Shown: positions 1-11,619, numbered from the stretch's first letter. The stretch: DNA of 64,000 nt from Schistosoma mansoni (GCF_000237925.1 NC_031501.1:870286-934285); one strand, 5' to 3'. Translations and numbers: made by a program. Notes: generated by a model not told the origin, from the sequence alone.

Positions 1-103
1 TCATAGTTAGATCTAACGAATAATGTGAAGTGTATTTTTCAAAGCAAAAGACGGAATACGATATCGTTCTCGGCAATCCGTCTAACCCGCTCTTCCAATC
101 TAG

Positions 104-628
104 CAATTAACAACAGCCGAACACGAGCAGAGAAAGTCAAAGCACAAGCAGACTACGCAGAAGCAAACAGGGAAGTGAAGAAAAGCATTAAAGCCGACAA
201 GCAGAAATACATGGGATAACTAGCAACGACGGCGGAAAAAGCTGCAAGAGAAGGGAATATGAAACAACTATATGATACAACGAAGAAATTGGCAGGGAGA
301 TATAGCAAACCAGAGAGACCAGTCAAGGACAAAAAGGAAAGACAATCACTGAGATTCAAGAACAGAGGAAAAGATGGGCAGAATACTTCGAGGAATTGCT
401 GAATAGACCAGCCCCATTGAATCCACCGAACATCGAAGCAGCACACACTGACCTTCCAATAGATGTCACTCCACCAACGATAGAAGAAGTCAAGATGGCC
501 ATCGGACAAATCAAAAGTGGGAAGGCGGCAGGACCTGACAATATACCAGCAGAAGCACTGAAGTCAGACATTGAAATAACTGCAAATATGCTTCACCTTC
601 TATTCAAGAAGATTTGGGAAGAGGAGTA
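104..628 (+). mobile_element. RTE-A LINE fragment (EN-RT linker)
   Basis: This stretch aligns closely with 54426-54950 of the full-length RTE-A copy, covering the linker between endonuclease and reverse transcriptase. A stop (taa) at 217-219 and a small deletion near 330 break the frame. Homology ends abruptly at the gaagaggag motif (620-628), exactly where the elastase inverted repeat begins, so this fragment forms the outer edge of the left palindrome arm. Nothing recognisable was seen in 1-103. Confidence 0.85.
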
Positions 629-1207
629 CAGTAGAGTGCAGATCAGATCAGAAAAGAACAAAACACAACAGAACAAACAAAACACACAAGTGAATTTCGA
701 AAATATCAACTGGCACAATTATCCACCTTCACACTACCCACACAACAAATAGTCCACATACAATCTCACATGTGCACTATATTCGACGATCAAGTCACTC
801 TCCATCTCACCACTCTCCAAACACATACATCAAACACATTGACCACCTACTTCATGTACAACAACACACTTCCATCGTTTGCATAGATATTTCATGAGTC
901 TTCTCTCCTCCAAGTGGTCTCAATCATCCCATCACATCACATTTCATCCCATCCAATCTCACCTCAACTCACCTCACATCACGTCACCTCACCTCACCAA
1001 CACAATGACCGAGATGGAATCACTCTGCTACTGAACTGTCACAAGTTCATCCAAACACAGTTGTTATTATCAAGGCTCTGACCAATACAACAACCGGATC
1101 AGGTAGACAGACAGACAGACAAACAGATACACAGACACACAGAATAACTGACTGACTACTGACAAACTGACTGACTGAGTCATGTTGTTTGTGCACCACT
1201 AACTCAC

Positions 1208-1897
1208 CTTTCTTCAAAATTCCACCATTTTTACGAGACGGATCACGGTCGTTATCATCCCTTCCATAACCAACAATGAAAACACCAGTTCCAGGTGTCG
1301 GTATATCCGATGCCTGTGGCAGACTGATCACTGTGATTCCACTCTGTAAGTTGACCATTTGAGCGAGCATTACAATTGCAATGTCGAATCCACTGAGTGT
1401 CTGTGCGATTGGTCTCCTCTGTCGTGCCGACATACAAGAGGGCATATATCCTGGTGCCACCTTAACTCCAGATGGTTGGTGATGGATGCCTTGTTGGTCG
1501 CCGTTCCTCAGTGTGAGAAACGAAACCTGAAATAGACAAAGTATATAGACATTAAATCTATGCAAACCCACTGCATACACAAACACAAACGCACGCACAC
1601 GCAAACACTGTCTGTGAAATCAATCGATTACATTGAGCAACAATGTGTTTCAGTGCGATCTCTTACCCGAATCACTGGCAATGGTGAACAAACACAATGA
1701 CCAGCTGTGAGTACTGCTCTCGTTGAGACCAGTGAGCCTGTACACATTGTTCTCTCTGTCGTTAAGAATGCGATGAACGGGAATTCAGTGCGGTGTTGCA
1801 CAGGTTCACCACTACGTATCAACCAGGTTGACACACGTTCAAATGTTAGACAGTAGGTGAACAGCGTCACCACCAGAAACCTCCATCGGTTCGACAT
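1208..1897 (-). pseudogene. Cercarial elastase copy lacking exon 3
   Basis: This is an inverted copy of the elastase gene in the right arm. Exon 1 is 1667-1897 and exon 2 is 1208-1526, both with the same splice sites and the same predicted residues as the intact gene, including the catalytic His in TAGHC and Asp in GFDIA. A TATA box lies upstream on the same strand at 1960-1967. Homology stops at 629, inside intron 2 and 28 bases short of exon 3. Exon 3 would supply the catalytic Ser (GDSGGP), so within this window the copy cannot encode an active protease. Exon 3 could lie left of the window if the RTE-A piece at 104-628 is merely an intron insertion. Confidence 0.85.
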
Positions 1898-2038
1898 GTA
1901 TGTGATTATGTATGTGACCGTTGCAATCAACCACTACAATGTTGCAACACATTCACACCTATTTATATGCGCCAATATTCCATGACTGTTGAGTACATGT
2001 GAGAGATTTCGCATGTGTGTCAGTCAGTCAGTGTGTGT

Positions 2039-2063
2039 TATTATTATTATTATTATTATTATT
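2039..2063. repeat. (ATT)n microsatellite, left arm
   Basis: Short trinucleotide array upstream of the truncated elastase copy. Its counterpart in the right arm is at 8997-9025 and differs in length. Confidence 0.9.
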
Positions 2064-2275
2064 CATTTCGTGGGAAATCCAACTTGCACTCCACTTCAAT
2101 CATGCATTGTTGTGACGCTTTCACTTTGTAGTCATGACACGTGCCAATTATTAATCGGGAAGTGCACGATTCTCGTGTATTGTCATGGCATATTTCGCTG
2201 TATGACAATGTTGCTCAACTGTTCACGAGAGTATGTTACCATAAGAAAGAAACCACTCTTCACAAATTCAATCAT

Positions 2276-2304
2276 TCATCATCATCATCATCATCATCAT
2301 CATG
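2276..2304. repeat. (CAT)n microsatellite, left arm
   Basis: Short CAT array that creates spurious poly-His and poly-Ser reading frames. The right-arm counterpart is near 8755-8783. Confidence 0.9.
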
Positions 2305-2957
2305 TTCATCACCAGCAGCATTAGCAGCAGCAGCATGACTTTGAAAATCATATCACATGACTGTGGTGACATCATGATCACTGTCAATTGCAATTCTTTC
2401 ACAAACTACAACGAAGAAATTGTGAAGTGATGGAAGTTGTACAGACAATGGGAGAGAAAATGAAATGGTTCTTCGAAATAATATGCGACTACATTGACGA
2501 ATAGAATGGTAAATAGAGGCGAAGCATGAGTATATGATAAATGGAATGAGGGAATGGAAAGTTAACCTAAGTGAATGAGTAAATCACAGTAATTGTATAT
2601 TGTATGACATCTGCATATGGTTCAATCGGACCAGTTGTGATTGGTATTTATTCATTGACCAGTAGTTACTCAGATGTTGTTTTGCATTACTTATTCACGC
2701 CTGTTACTCTTCGTCATGTTACATATTTCATCGACCACCTGTAAACGGACATTCAGTATCTCACATACACAATTGTTTATAAATACTTGTGACTTTGATA
2801 TTGGTTGACTGTGGTTTCGAGTTCGATATGTTGTTCAACTTTAGGAATGATTTCCTTCATTGCTTTAACAATCCACGTCCATATCACAGCCTACACATTC
2901 ATCTATCATTATGATGATGATGATGATGGTGATGATGTGGAGGTGTGTGAGAGATTA

Positions 2958-4033
2958 CACCTCTCCAACAACTACTCCATCAAGTGTGATTCGATTGTTG
3001 TTCACCGTGTTGCATTACACGATGTTGGTTCTCCTCTGCGTATGTTGAGGCCCACTGATGAACAGGCTGCTAATACACTGGTTGTCTTCACCCACATTTG
3101 TTCATGTGTATGTGATAGAGTGGACAGGTCATCTGAGAATTCCGAATCATCTAGTTGCATGCAATCTGTCTATTGCATTCCATGTTTCCCCTCATATGTC
3201 GAGGTCTACATAATCCAGTCGACGACGAGAAGAAAGAAGAAGTGGGAGATTAGACATACTTGTCTGACACCGGTCCTCAATTACAATGCATCTGTCATCT
3301 GTCCTCCATGCACCACTCTGCACTGTAGTCCGTCCTATCAATTCCCTAAGATGTTGAAAATTTTCTCAACTACCACCACATGGTGTGGTAGAAGGTTGGT
3401 TCCATCACGTCCTCCTATCTGCACTGTTAAAGGGCTTCTCACAATCAAGGAAGACGATGTGTAGTGACGATTTCCATGCAATAATTGATTGTTCAACGAT
3501 GATCCGTAGTGTCGTGATTTGGTCAGTGGACGTGTGATGCTCACGGAATCCGGTGTGTTGATGTGGAAGTTGGGTGTCTACTGAATCTTTCATCCGTTTC
3601 AGCAACATTCTGTTGTGAAGCTTTCCTGGTACTGACAGTAGTGTGATATATGTGTAGTTCTCACATTATCTCGAATCTCCATTCTTTCGTATCTTGATAG
3701 GGCGTCCTTCTTCTAGTCTGTCAGTGATGCTTGTTCTTCCTCCCGAATCCTCCTGAATAGAACGCGGAGCATCTTCCCAGTTACTTCTATGTCTGACTTT
3801 AATGATTCTGCAGGTTTGTTTCCAGGTCCCACTGCTTTCTCACTGTCGATTTATCTGACGGCCATGTTGATTCAATTGATCGTTGTTGAAGTGACATGTA
3901 TAGTTAGGTCTGTGTGTGCTGCTTCGATATCCTGTGGATTCAGTAGAGCTGGTCTATTCAATGGTTGCTCGAATTATTCCACCCATCTGTTCATCTGTCC
4001 TTGAATGTCAGTGATTGGCTTACCTCCTTTGTC
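2958..4033 (-). mobile_element. Degenerate RTE-A RT fragment (left arm)
   Basis: On the minus strand this encodes broken pieces resembling the reverse transcriptase of RTE-A: the MKDSVDTQL block, the TDQITTLRIIVEQ block and an AFDS-like block reading FNSAD. Frameshifts and stops are frequent. It is the mirror of 7019-8097 and was carried along in the inverted duplication. Confidence 0.8.
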
Positions 4034-4074
4034 CTTGATCGGTCTCTCTAGTTTACCATATCTCGCTACCAGGC

Positions 4075-5463
4075 CGATGCACCTTCTAACAACCAGAGCA
4101 ACAATTTTTATAGGTACATAATAATGTCCGGACAATGTGGGAGACCGGAAGAGTCTTCCAAATTGCTGCAGAATTGAGAAAGTACAACCTGGAGGTGCTT
4201 GGAATCAGTGAAACACATTGGACGCAGGTTGGACAACAACGACTATCTTCTGGGGAACTTCTGTTATACTCCGGTCATGAAGAAGAAAATGCCCCACATA
4301 CACAAGGAGCTGCATTGATGCTGTCCAGAAAAGCACAAAATGCACTTATTGGATGGGAATCTCATGGACCAAGGATCATCAAAGCCTCCTTCAAAACAAA
4401 GAGAGAGGGCATTACAATGAACGTCATCAACGCTATGCGCCTACCAACGACTACGATGAAGACGCTAAAGACCAATTCTACGATAGGCTACAGTCAGTTG
4501 TCGAGAAGTGCCCAACCAAGGACCTGACCATTCTGATTGAAAATTTCAATACCAAGGTTGGAAAGGACAACATTGGATACGAAGACGTCATAGGACGACA
4601 TGGAATGGGAGAAAGGAACGAAAATGGTGAGAGATTTGCAAACCTATTTGCCCTCAATAAACTGGTCATAGGTGGCACCATATTGCCACACAAAGCCACT
4701 TGGATTTCACCGGATCACATCACACAGAATCAAATCGACCATATCTGCATCAAAAAAGTTCAGGAGGACGATGGAGGATGTGAGAACGAGGAGAGGAGCT
4801 GATATAGCATCCGATCATCATTTGCTGGTCGCCAAGATGAAACTAAAACTTAAGAAGCACTGGACAACGGCGCGGACAACATCACAAAAGTTTAATACGG
4901 CCTTTCTTCGAGATGCTGATAAACTCAACAGATTCAACATAGCCCTCAGCAACAGGTTCAAGGCCTTTCATGATCCACTCAATGGAGAGAGAACTACCAT
5001 GGAGAGCAACTGGAAAGGTATCGAGGAGGCAATCATTTCAACATGTCAGGAGGTTCTGGGCCAAAAGAAACACCACCACAAGGAATGGATCACTGTTGGT
5101 ACACTGGATAAGACTGAAGAAAGGAGGAACAAGAAGGCAGCAATCAATACCAGCCGAACAAGAGCAGAAAAAGCCAAGGCACAAGCCGAATACACAGAGG
5201 CGAACAAGCAAGTGAAGAGGAGCATCAGAACCGACAAACAATTGTCAACCAACACCAAGATCAGAATTTTCAATACAAATGTCAAGACAGTTCTACTGTA
5301 TGGGGCGGAGATGTGGAGAACTACGAAAGCCATTATCCAGCAGATACAAGTGTTCATTAACAGCTGGATATAAATAGTAAAGAAGAAGGCCCAGGACAGA
5401 GTGGGTTGGAGAAAGCTGGTCGGCGGCCTATGCTCAATTGAGAGTAACAGGCGTAAGTAAAAA
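4075..5463 (+). mobile_element. RTE-A LINE, internally deleted
   Basis: It starts with the same 5' coding region as the full-length copy (accgatgcaccttctaac at about 4075, compare 53345). Endonuclease motifs survive in pieces (GISETHWTQ, GWESHGPRIIKASF, IDHICIK). After the linker (about 5235) the sequence jumps to the region equivalent to 55828, losing ~1.3 kb including the RT catalytic core. A second jump at about 5370 reaches the 3' terminus, which ends in the family's ggcgtaagtaa tail. It lies in the spacer between the palindrome arms. Confidence 0.85.
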
Positions 5464-5469
5464 AAGTAA

Positions 5470-6600
5470 GTCAGTAAGTTTCTTCGTTGTGTCACATGGT
5501 TGTTTCATATTTGCCTCTGTCGCAGATTGTTCCATTGTCGCTGCTAGCTCTTACACAAATTTCAGCTTGTCGGCTCCAACGCTCCTCTCCACTTGCTTGT
5601 TTGCTTCAGTGTATTCAGCTCGTGTCTTGACTTTCTCCACTCTTGTTCCACTGATTGTTCTTCGTTTCCTGAATACCAAACAGCGTTTGCATCGAGATCT
5701 ATTGGTTATGACGATGCTTATCACACCATAGAACCTCCTGACATGTTGGAGTTAGTGCTTGTTTGATCTCTTTCGAATTGTACACCAGAGTAGTTTGTTC
5801 TTCTTTGAGAAGATTTTGTAAGTCTCCTAGAACCTGTTGTTCAGAGCTACCTTGAATTGGTTGTTTTTGTCTGTATGTGGAAGGAAGTCTGTATTGAACC
5901 GTTGTAATGCTGTTTGTTCAGTTGTCCAGTGTTTGTCTAGCTTCGGTTTCATCCTGACAATCACCGGTTGGTGGTGATCTGAAGCTATGTCAGCTCTTCT
6001 CCTATTTCTCACGTCTTCCTTCCATTGACCTTGTGAATATTTTATTGATGCAAATATGATGTATCTGGTTCTCTGTGTTGTGTTCCAGTGAGATCCATGT
6101 AGCTTTGTGTATGTGTTTGTGTAGGAATATTGTGCCTCCTATATACATTTTGTTGAACGCACATAAATTCGCAAATCTCTCACCGTTCTCGTTGATTTCT
6201 GACACTCACTCTATGTCGTCTCTTCATATATTCATAACCGATGTTATCCATTTCGACTTCGCGTCTAGATCTTCAATCGGGATGGTGAGGTCGTTTCCTG
6301 AGCACTTCGCTATGATCGATTACAGCCTCTCATGAAATCGATCTTTATCGTCTTCGTCGTTGTTATCATAGGTGGGTGCACAACAACATTGGGTAACATT
6401 CATGGTGATTCCCTCCTTGAGTGTGTGAATCATTTGCTTCTTCGTGATCGGAGTACAGTAGCATCCCTCCGGTATTGAATCTTTGCTACTCAGATTAGGT
6501 CGAATGGGTTTCGCTGCTTCCTAGCTAGCACTGTCAAGTTGTATCGCCTCATTTCTCTTGCTATTTGACTGGTCCTCCCGGTCTCACACATTGTCTGCTC
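5470..6600 (-). mobile_element. RTE-A LINE fragment, endonuclease part
   Basis: Reverse-strand RTE-A sequence running from the linker (5478) back to the N-terminal endonuclease region (about 6597, the gagaccgggaggac block). Reading frames are broken (for example 5827-6012 and 6002-6205 encode linker and endonuclease pieces). It faces the 4075-5463 copy tail to tail, so the palindrome spacer is itself a pair of inverted LINE fragments. Confidence 0.8.
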
Positions 6601-6929
6601 GTTTCACTTAGAAATATAACTTGTTACTCCGCTACATAGAATGGCATCGGTCTCGTGAATTTCGAAGAATCTCGACTTTCATCATGAGGCATCAGAATTC
6701 TCGCTTCAACTCCCAATTCACAGTTGAAATGACTTAATTTGCTCACTCTCGTTGGAGTTGATTTTATCAAGATTGTATTCAACGAGATGGGGTTGCTGAG
6801 TATTAAATCAAACCTCCAATTTATAACCAACACGAGACTAGCAGAACAATAGAAGAGCTACAGATGGAGTTCCAGCATCACCAAAATTAAAATAATAATG
6901 ACAATACTATTCATGCTGCTGCTACCCAC
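6601..6929. other. Unassigned spacer
   Basis: No gene or repeat family recognised; short AT-rich sequence between LINE fragments. Confidence 0.4.
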
Positions 6930-7021
6930 ACCATGTGGTAGGTAGTTGAGAAAATTTTCAACATCTTAGGGAATTGATAGGACGGACTACAGTGCAGAGT
7001 GGTGCATGGAGGACAGATGAC
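6930..7021 (+). repeat. Direct repeat of 7669-7758
   Basis: About 90 bases (from ccatgtggt to cagatgaca) are repeated almost exactly at 7669-7758. Both copies correspond to the RT segment downstream of motif A. Here that downstream segment sits in front of the upstream RT segment, as expected at the junction of a tandem duplication of this LINE fragment. Confidence 0.85.
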
Positions 7022-8097
7022 AAAGGAGGCAAGCCAATCACTGACATTCAAGGACAGATGAACAGATGGGTGGAATAATTCGAGCAACCATTGAATAGAC
7101 CAGCTCTACTGAATCCACAGGATATCGAAGCAGCACACACAGACCTAACTATACATGTCACTCCAACAACGATCAATTGAATCAACATGGCCGTCAGATA
7201 AATCGACAGTGAGAAAGCAGTGGGACCTGGAAACAAACCTGCAGAATCATTAAAGTCAGACATAGAAGTAACTGGGAAGATGCTCCGCGTTCTATTCAGG
7301 AGGATTCGGGAGGAAGAACAAGCATCACTGACAGACTAGAAGAAGGACACCCTATCAAGATACGAAAGAATGGAGATTCGAGATAATGTGAGAACTACAC
7401 ATATATCACACTACTGTCAGTACCAGGAAAGCTTCACAACAGAATGTTGCTGAAACGGATGAAAGATTCAGTAGACACCCAACTTCCACATCAACACACC
7501 GGATTCCGTGAGCATCACACGTCCACTGACCAAATCACGACACTACGGATCATCGTTGAACAATCAATTATTGCATGGAAATCGTCACTACACATCGTCT
7601 TCCTTGATTGTGAGAAGCCCTTTAACAGTGCAGATAGGAGGACGTGATGGAACCAACCTTCTACCACACCATGTGGTGGTAGTTGAGAAAATTTTCAACA
7701 TCTTAGGGAATTGATAGGACGGACTACAGTGCAGAGTGGTGCATGGAGGACAGATGACAGATGCATTGTAATTGAGGACCGGTGTCAGACAAGTATGTCT
7801 AATCTCCCACTTCTTCTTTCTTCTCGTCGTCGACTGGATTATGTAGACCTCGACATATGAGGGGAAACATGGAATGCAATAGACAGATTGCATGCAACTA
7901 GATGATTCGGAATTCTCAGATGACCTGTCCACTCTATCACATACACATGAACAAATGTGGGTGAAGACAACCAGTGTATTAGCAGCCTGTTCATCAGTGG
8001 GCCTCAACATACGCAGGGAGAACCAACATCGTGTAATGCAACACGGTGAACAACAATCAAATCACACTTGATGGAGTAGTTGTTGGAGAGGTGTAAT
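7019..8097 (+). mobile_element. Degenerate RTE-A RT fragment (right arm)
   Basis: Plus-strand broken RT sequence: the frame at 7444-7647 contains the MKDSVDTQL and TDQITTLRIIVEQ blocks, and further on an ITLDGVV block at about 8055-8090 corresponds to the ITLDGEI block of the full-length element. Stops and frameshifts rule out function. Confidence 0.8.
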
Positions 8098-8113
8098 CTC
8101 TCACACACCTCCA

Positions 8114-8149
8114 CATCATCACCATCATCATCATCATCATCATCATCAT
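8114..8149. repeat. (CAT)n microsatellite, right arm
   Basis: CAT array, longer than its left-arm counterpart at about 2908-2935; one of the length differences between the arms. Confidence 0.9.
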
Positions 8150-8994
8150 AATGATAGATGAATGTGTAGGCTGTGATATGGACGTGGATTGTTAAAGCAA
8201 TGAAGGAAATCATTCCTAAAGTTAAACAACATATCGAACTCGAAACCACAGTCAACCAATATCAAAGTCACAAGTATTTATAAACAATTGTGTATGTGAG
8301 ATACTGAATGTCCGTTTACAGGTGGTCGATGAAATATGTAACATGACGAAGAGTAACAGGCGTGAATAAGTAATGCAAAACAACATCTGAGTAACTACTG
8401 GTCAATGAATAAATACCAATCACAACTGGTCCGATTGAACCATATGCAGATGTCATACAATATACAATTACTGTGATTTACTCATTCACTTAGGTTAACT
8501 TTCCATTCCCTCATTCCATTTATCATATACTCATGCTTCGCCTCTATTTACCATTCTATTCGTCAATGTAGTCGCATATTATTTCGAAGAACCATTTCAT
8601 TTTCTCTCCCATTGTCTGTACAACTTCCATCACTTCACAATTTCTTCGTTGTAGTTTGTGAAAGAATTGCAATTGACAGTGATCATGATGTCACCACAGT
8701 CATGTGATATGATTTTCAAAGTCATGCTGCTGCTGCTAATGCTGCTGGTGATGAACATGATGATGATGATGATGATGATGATGAATGATTGAATTTGTGA
8801 AGAGTGGTTTCTTTCTTATGGTAACATACTCTCGTGAACAGTTGAGCAACATTGTCATACAGCGAAATATGCCATGACAATACACGAGAATCGTGCACTT
8901 CCCGATTAATAATTGGCACGTGTCATGACTACAAAGTGAAAGCGTCACAACAATGCATGATTGAAGTGGAGTGCAAGTTGGATTTCCCACGAAA

Positions 8995-8996
<2 letters not shown>

Positions 8997-9025
<29 letters not shown>
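8997..9025. repeat. (AAT)n microsatellite upstream of elastase
   Basis: Array about 60 bases upstream of the elastase TATA box; counterpart of 2039-2063. Confidence 0.9.
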
Positions 9026-9027
<2 letters not shown>

Positions 9028-9085
9028 CACACTGACTGACTGACACACATGCGAAATCTCTCACATGTACTGGAATATTGGCGCA

Positions 9086-9093
9086 TATAAATA
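9086..9093 (+). promoter_or_regulatory. TATA box of the elastase gene
   Basis: tataaata lies 63 bases upstream of the elastase start codon, a suitable distance for a core promoter with a short 5' leader. The same element is conserved in the left arm at 1960-1967 (reverse strand). Confidence 0.7.
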
Positions 9094-9155
9094 GGTGTGA
9101 ATGTGTTGCAACATTGTAGTGGTTGATTGCAACGGTCACATACATAATCACATAC

Positions 9156-10693
9156 ATGTCGAACCGATGGAGGTTTCTGGTGGTGACGCTGTTCACCTAC
9201 TGTCTAACATTTGAACGTGTGTCAACCTGGTTGATACGTAGTGGTGAACCTGTGCAACACCGCACTGAATTCCCGTTCATCGCATTCTTAACGACAGAGA
9301 GAACAATGTGTACAGGCTCACTGGTCTCAACGAGAGCAGTACTCACAGCTGGTCATTGTGTTTGTTCACCATTGCCAGTGATTCGGGTAAGAGATCGCAC
9401 TGAAACACATTGTTGCTCAATGTAATCGATTGATTTCACAGACAGTGTTTGCGTGTGCGTGCGTTTGTGTTTGTGTATGCAGTGGGTTTGCATAGATTTA
9501 ATGTCTATATACTTTGTCTATTTCAGGTTTCGTTTCTCACACTGAGGAACGGCGACCAACAAGGCATCCATCACCAACCATCTGGAGTTAAGGTGGCACC
9601 AGGATATATGCCCTCTTGTATGTCGGCACGACAGAGGAGACCAATCGCACAGACACTCAGTGGATTCGACATTGCAATTGTAATGCTCGCTCAAATGGTC
9701 AACTTACAGAGTGGAATCACAGTGATCAGTCTGCCACAGGCATCGGATATACCGACACCTGGAACTGGTGTTTTCATTGTTGGTTATGGAAGGGATGATA
9801 ACGACCGTGATCCGTCTCGTAAAAATGGTGGAATTTTGAAGAAAGGTGAGTTGGTGGTGCACAAACAACATGACTCAGTCAGTCAGTTTGTCAGTAGTCA
9901 GTCAGTTATTCTGTGTGTCTGTGTATCTGTTTGTCTGTCTGTCTGTCTACCTGATCCGGTTGTTGTATTGGTCAGAGCCTTGATAATAACAACTGTGTTT
10001 GGATGAACTTGTGACAGTTCAGTAGCAGAGTGATTCCATCTCGGTCATTGTGTTGGTGAGGTGAGGTGACGTGATGTGAGGTGAGTTGAGGTGGGATTGG
10101 ATGGGATGAGACGTGATGTGATGGGATGATTGAGACCACTTGGAGGAGAGAAGACTCATGAAATATCTATGCAAACGATGGAAGTGTGTTGTTGTACATG
10201 AAGTAGGTGGTCAATGTGTTTGATGTATGTGTTTGGAGAGTGGTGAGATGGAGAGTGACTTGATCGTCGAATATAGTGCACATGTGAGATTGTATGTGGA
10301 CTATTTGTTGTGTGGGTAGTGTGAAGGTGGATAATTGTGCCAGTTGATATTTTCGAAATTCACTTGTGTGTTTTGTTTGTTCTGTTGTGTTTTGTTCTTT
10401 TCTGATCTGATCTGCACTCTACTGTACTGTTGTGTTGTTTGTTTGACACAGGTCGAGCGACTATAATGGAATGCCGACATGCGACCAATGGGAATCCTAT
10501 TTGTGTGAAAGCAGGTCAGAATTTCGGACAGTTACCCGCTCCAGGTGACAGTGGTGGACCTCTCCTCCCATCCCCTCAAGGTCCAGTACTCGGTGTCGTA
10601 TCACATGGTGTCACACTGCCAAACCTTCCCGATATCATTGTCGAGTATGCCAGTGTGGCTAGAATGTTGGATTTTGTACGCTCCAATATTTGA
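9156..10693 (+). CDS. CE: Cercarial elastase (S1 serine protease)
   Basis: Three exons: 9156-9386, 9527-9845, 10452-10693; introns 140 and 606 bp with gt/ag ends; 263 residues, the usual length of schistosome cercarial elastases. A hydrophobic signal peptide (about residues 6-20) precedes a short pro-segment; the mature chain probably starts near Ile27. The chymotrypsin-fold triad is complete: His67 (TAGHC), Asp125 (GFDIA), Ser217 (GDSGGP). The residue six before Ser217 is Leu, not Asp, so trypsin-like specificity is not expected; this fits cleavage after large hydrophobic residues. In schistosomes this enzyme is made in cercarial acetabular glands and secreted to degrade skin matrix during host entry. 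I recognise the family clearly; assignment to a paralogue (1a/1b group most likely) is not certain. Exons 1 and 2 are duplicated in inverted orientation at 1208-1897. Confidence 0.95.
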
Positions 10694-10806
10694 ACAATAC
10701 CATCTCGTATCATTCATCCATCCATCCATTCAGTCAGTCAGTCAGTCAAACATGTGTGTACATAATCTATCGACAAATCCACACGCAATTGTGTTAACAC
10801 ATTTCC

Positions 10807-10812
10807 AATAAA
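10807..10812 (+). terminator. Poly(A) signal of the elastase gene
   Basis: aataaa 114 bases after the elastase stop codon, with an overlapping second aataaa at 10811-10816. Confidence 0.65.
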
Positions 10813-10927
10813 TAAACGACCTAATCAATTACAACACTCCTTCCGTTTTCTCTCTGAGTTGGGATGTGTGGTGTAATCTCGGTGTGTGTAATGATCAGTG
10901 GATTGTTAGTGGACTGAACAGTTATTT

Positions 10928-11060
10928 ATTTTCATAGTTGAAATCATGAGTCACTTGAAGCTAGACCACCATGGAAAACCTGGAAGCACTGGACGGCCTT
11001 TTCTTCCCATTTTGGGACTGCGCAGCAGTGCGCATGCACGATCCCGCAGTAGACATATTT
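10928..11060 (-). mobile_element. SINE-B, 3' portion
   Basis: Reverse-strand 3' half of the tRNA-related SINE-B family: the block tccaggttttccatggtgg and the following tcaattgactcat-like terminus are recognisable, with the hammerhead-like block degenerate (core reads ctgcgca instead of ctganga). Confidence 0.8.
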
Positions 11061-11619
11061 GTTGTGAGAATAGTAGGGTGAATAGATGTAATTCTATAAT
11101 TTCACATTACCTACGTGATCGTGATTGTGAACATCATGTTTTCTTAGTTATATCTGCTAATGTTATTGTCCATCATGATACATCTCGTTTGTAATCAATC
11201 CATCGTGCTAAACTTGTGAAATCATCTTCCTCCCACTTCAAACACTCTCTCAGTATCTTTGAGTATTGTGCTTTTGAAAAGTCCACGTTGATCACACTGA
11301 TTAATCGTATTGAACTATTTAATCCAGTTGTTGATAGATATGAAGTGAGACAAGACTTGTAGATGCTTATTCCGTTAAACCATATCTGATGACAATAGTA
11401 AAATTTGCTTAGGTGGAATAATTCTCGTTTGTTGTTTGACGTATTTGATAAGTGAGAATTGTAGGTGAGTAATAAGGGATATTGGAACATTGGATTAGGT
11501 GTTTACTGCTTTGTTGATCAAATCATGTGTCAAATTGTGATGCTTTCCTCATTGCACATATAATTTTGAACTGGGAATATGACAGTGACTAGGAGATGGA
11601 TGTTGGTGTGAACAGAGAA
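11061..11619. other. Unassigned AT-rich stretch
   Basis: A 105-residue minus-strand frame at 11173-11490 has no recognised domain. No repeat homology to other parts of the window was seen. It may be retroelement debris. Confidence 0.3.

Larger units (their letters stand above)
629..4033 (+). repeat. Left arm of 3.4-kb inverted repeat
   Basis: The reverse complement of this arm matches 7019-10424 throughout: paired positions sum to 11052-11060 along its length. It carries an inverted partial copy of the cercarial elastase gene (outer part) and degenerate RTE-A sequence (inner part). The arms are not identical: microsatellite lengths differ, a 10-bp block near 1990 is absent from the right arm near 9070, and single-base differences occur (for example near 2840 and 3040). 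This suggests a recent inverted segmental duplication. A haplotype misassembly is the main alternative. Confidence 0.93.
7019..10424 (+). repeat. Right arm of 3.4-kb inverted repeat
   Basis: Mirror of 629-4033. It holds degenerate RTE-A sequence (inner part) and the 5' two thirds of the intact cercarial elastase gene. The outer boundary at 10424 lies inside intron 2, just before exon 3, so the unduplicated part of the gene continues beyond the arm. Confidence 0.93.

Noticed and set aside
2276-2338. Poly-His and poly-Ser/Ala reading frames
   Set aside because: Produced by a CAT microsatellite; not conserved as protein and duplicated only as part of the palindrome.
2805-3464. 219-residue plus-strand frame
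   Set aside because: Shadow of reversed RTE-A sequence joined to microsatellite; the mirrored copy at 7588-8255 is broken.
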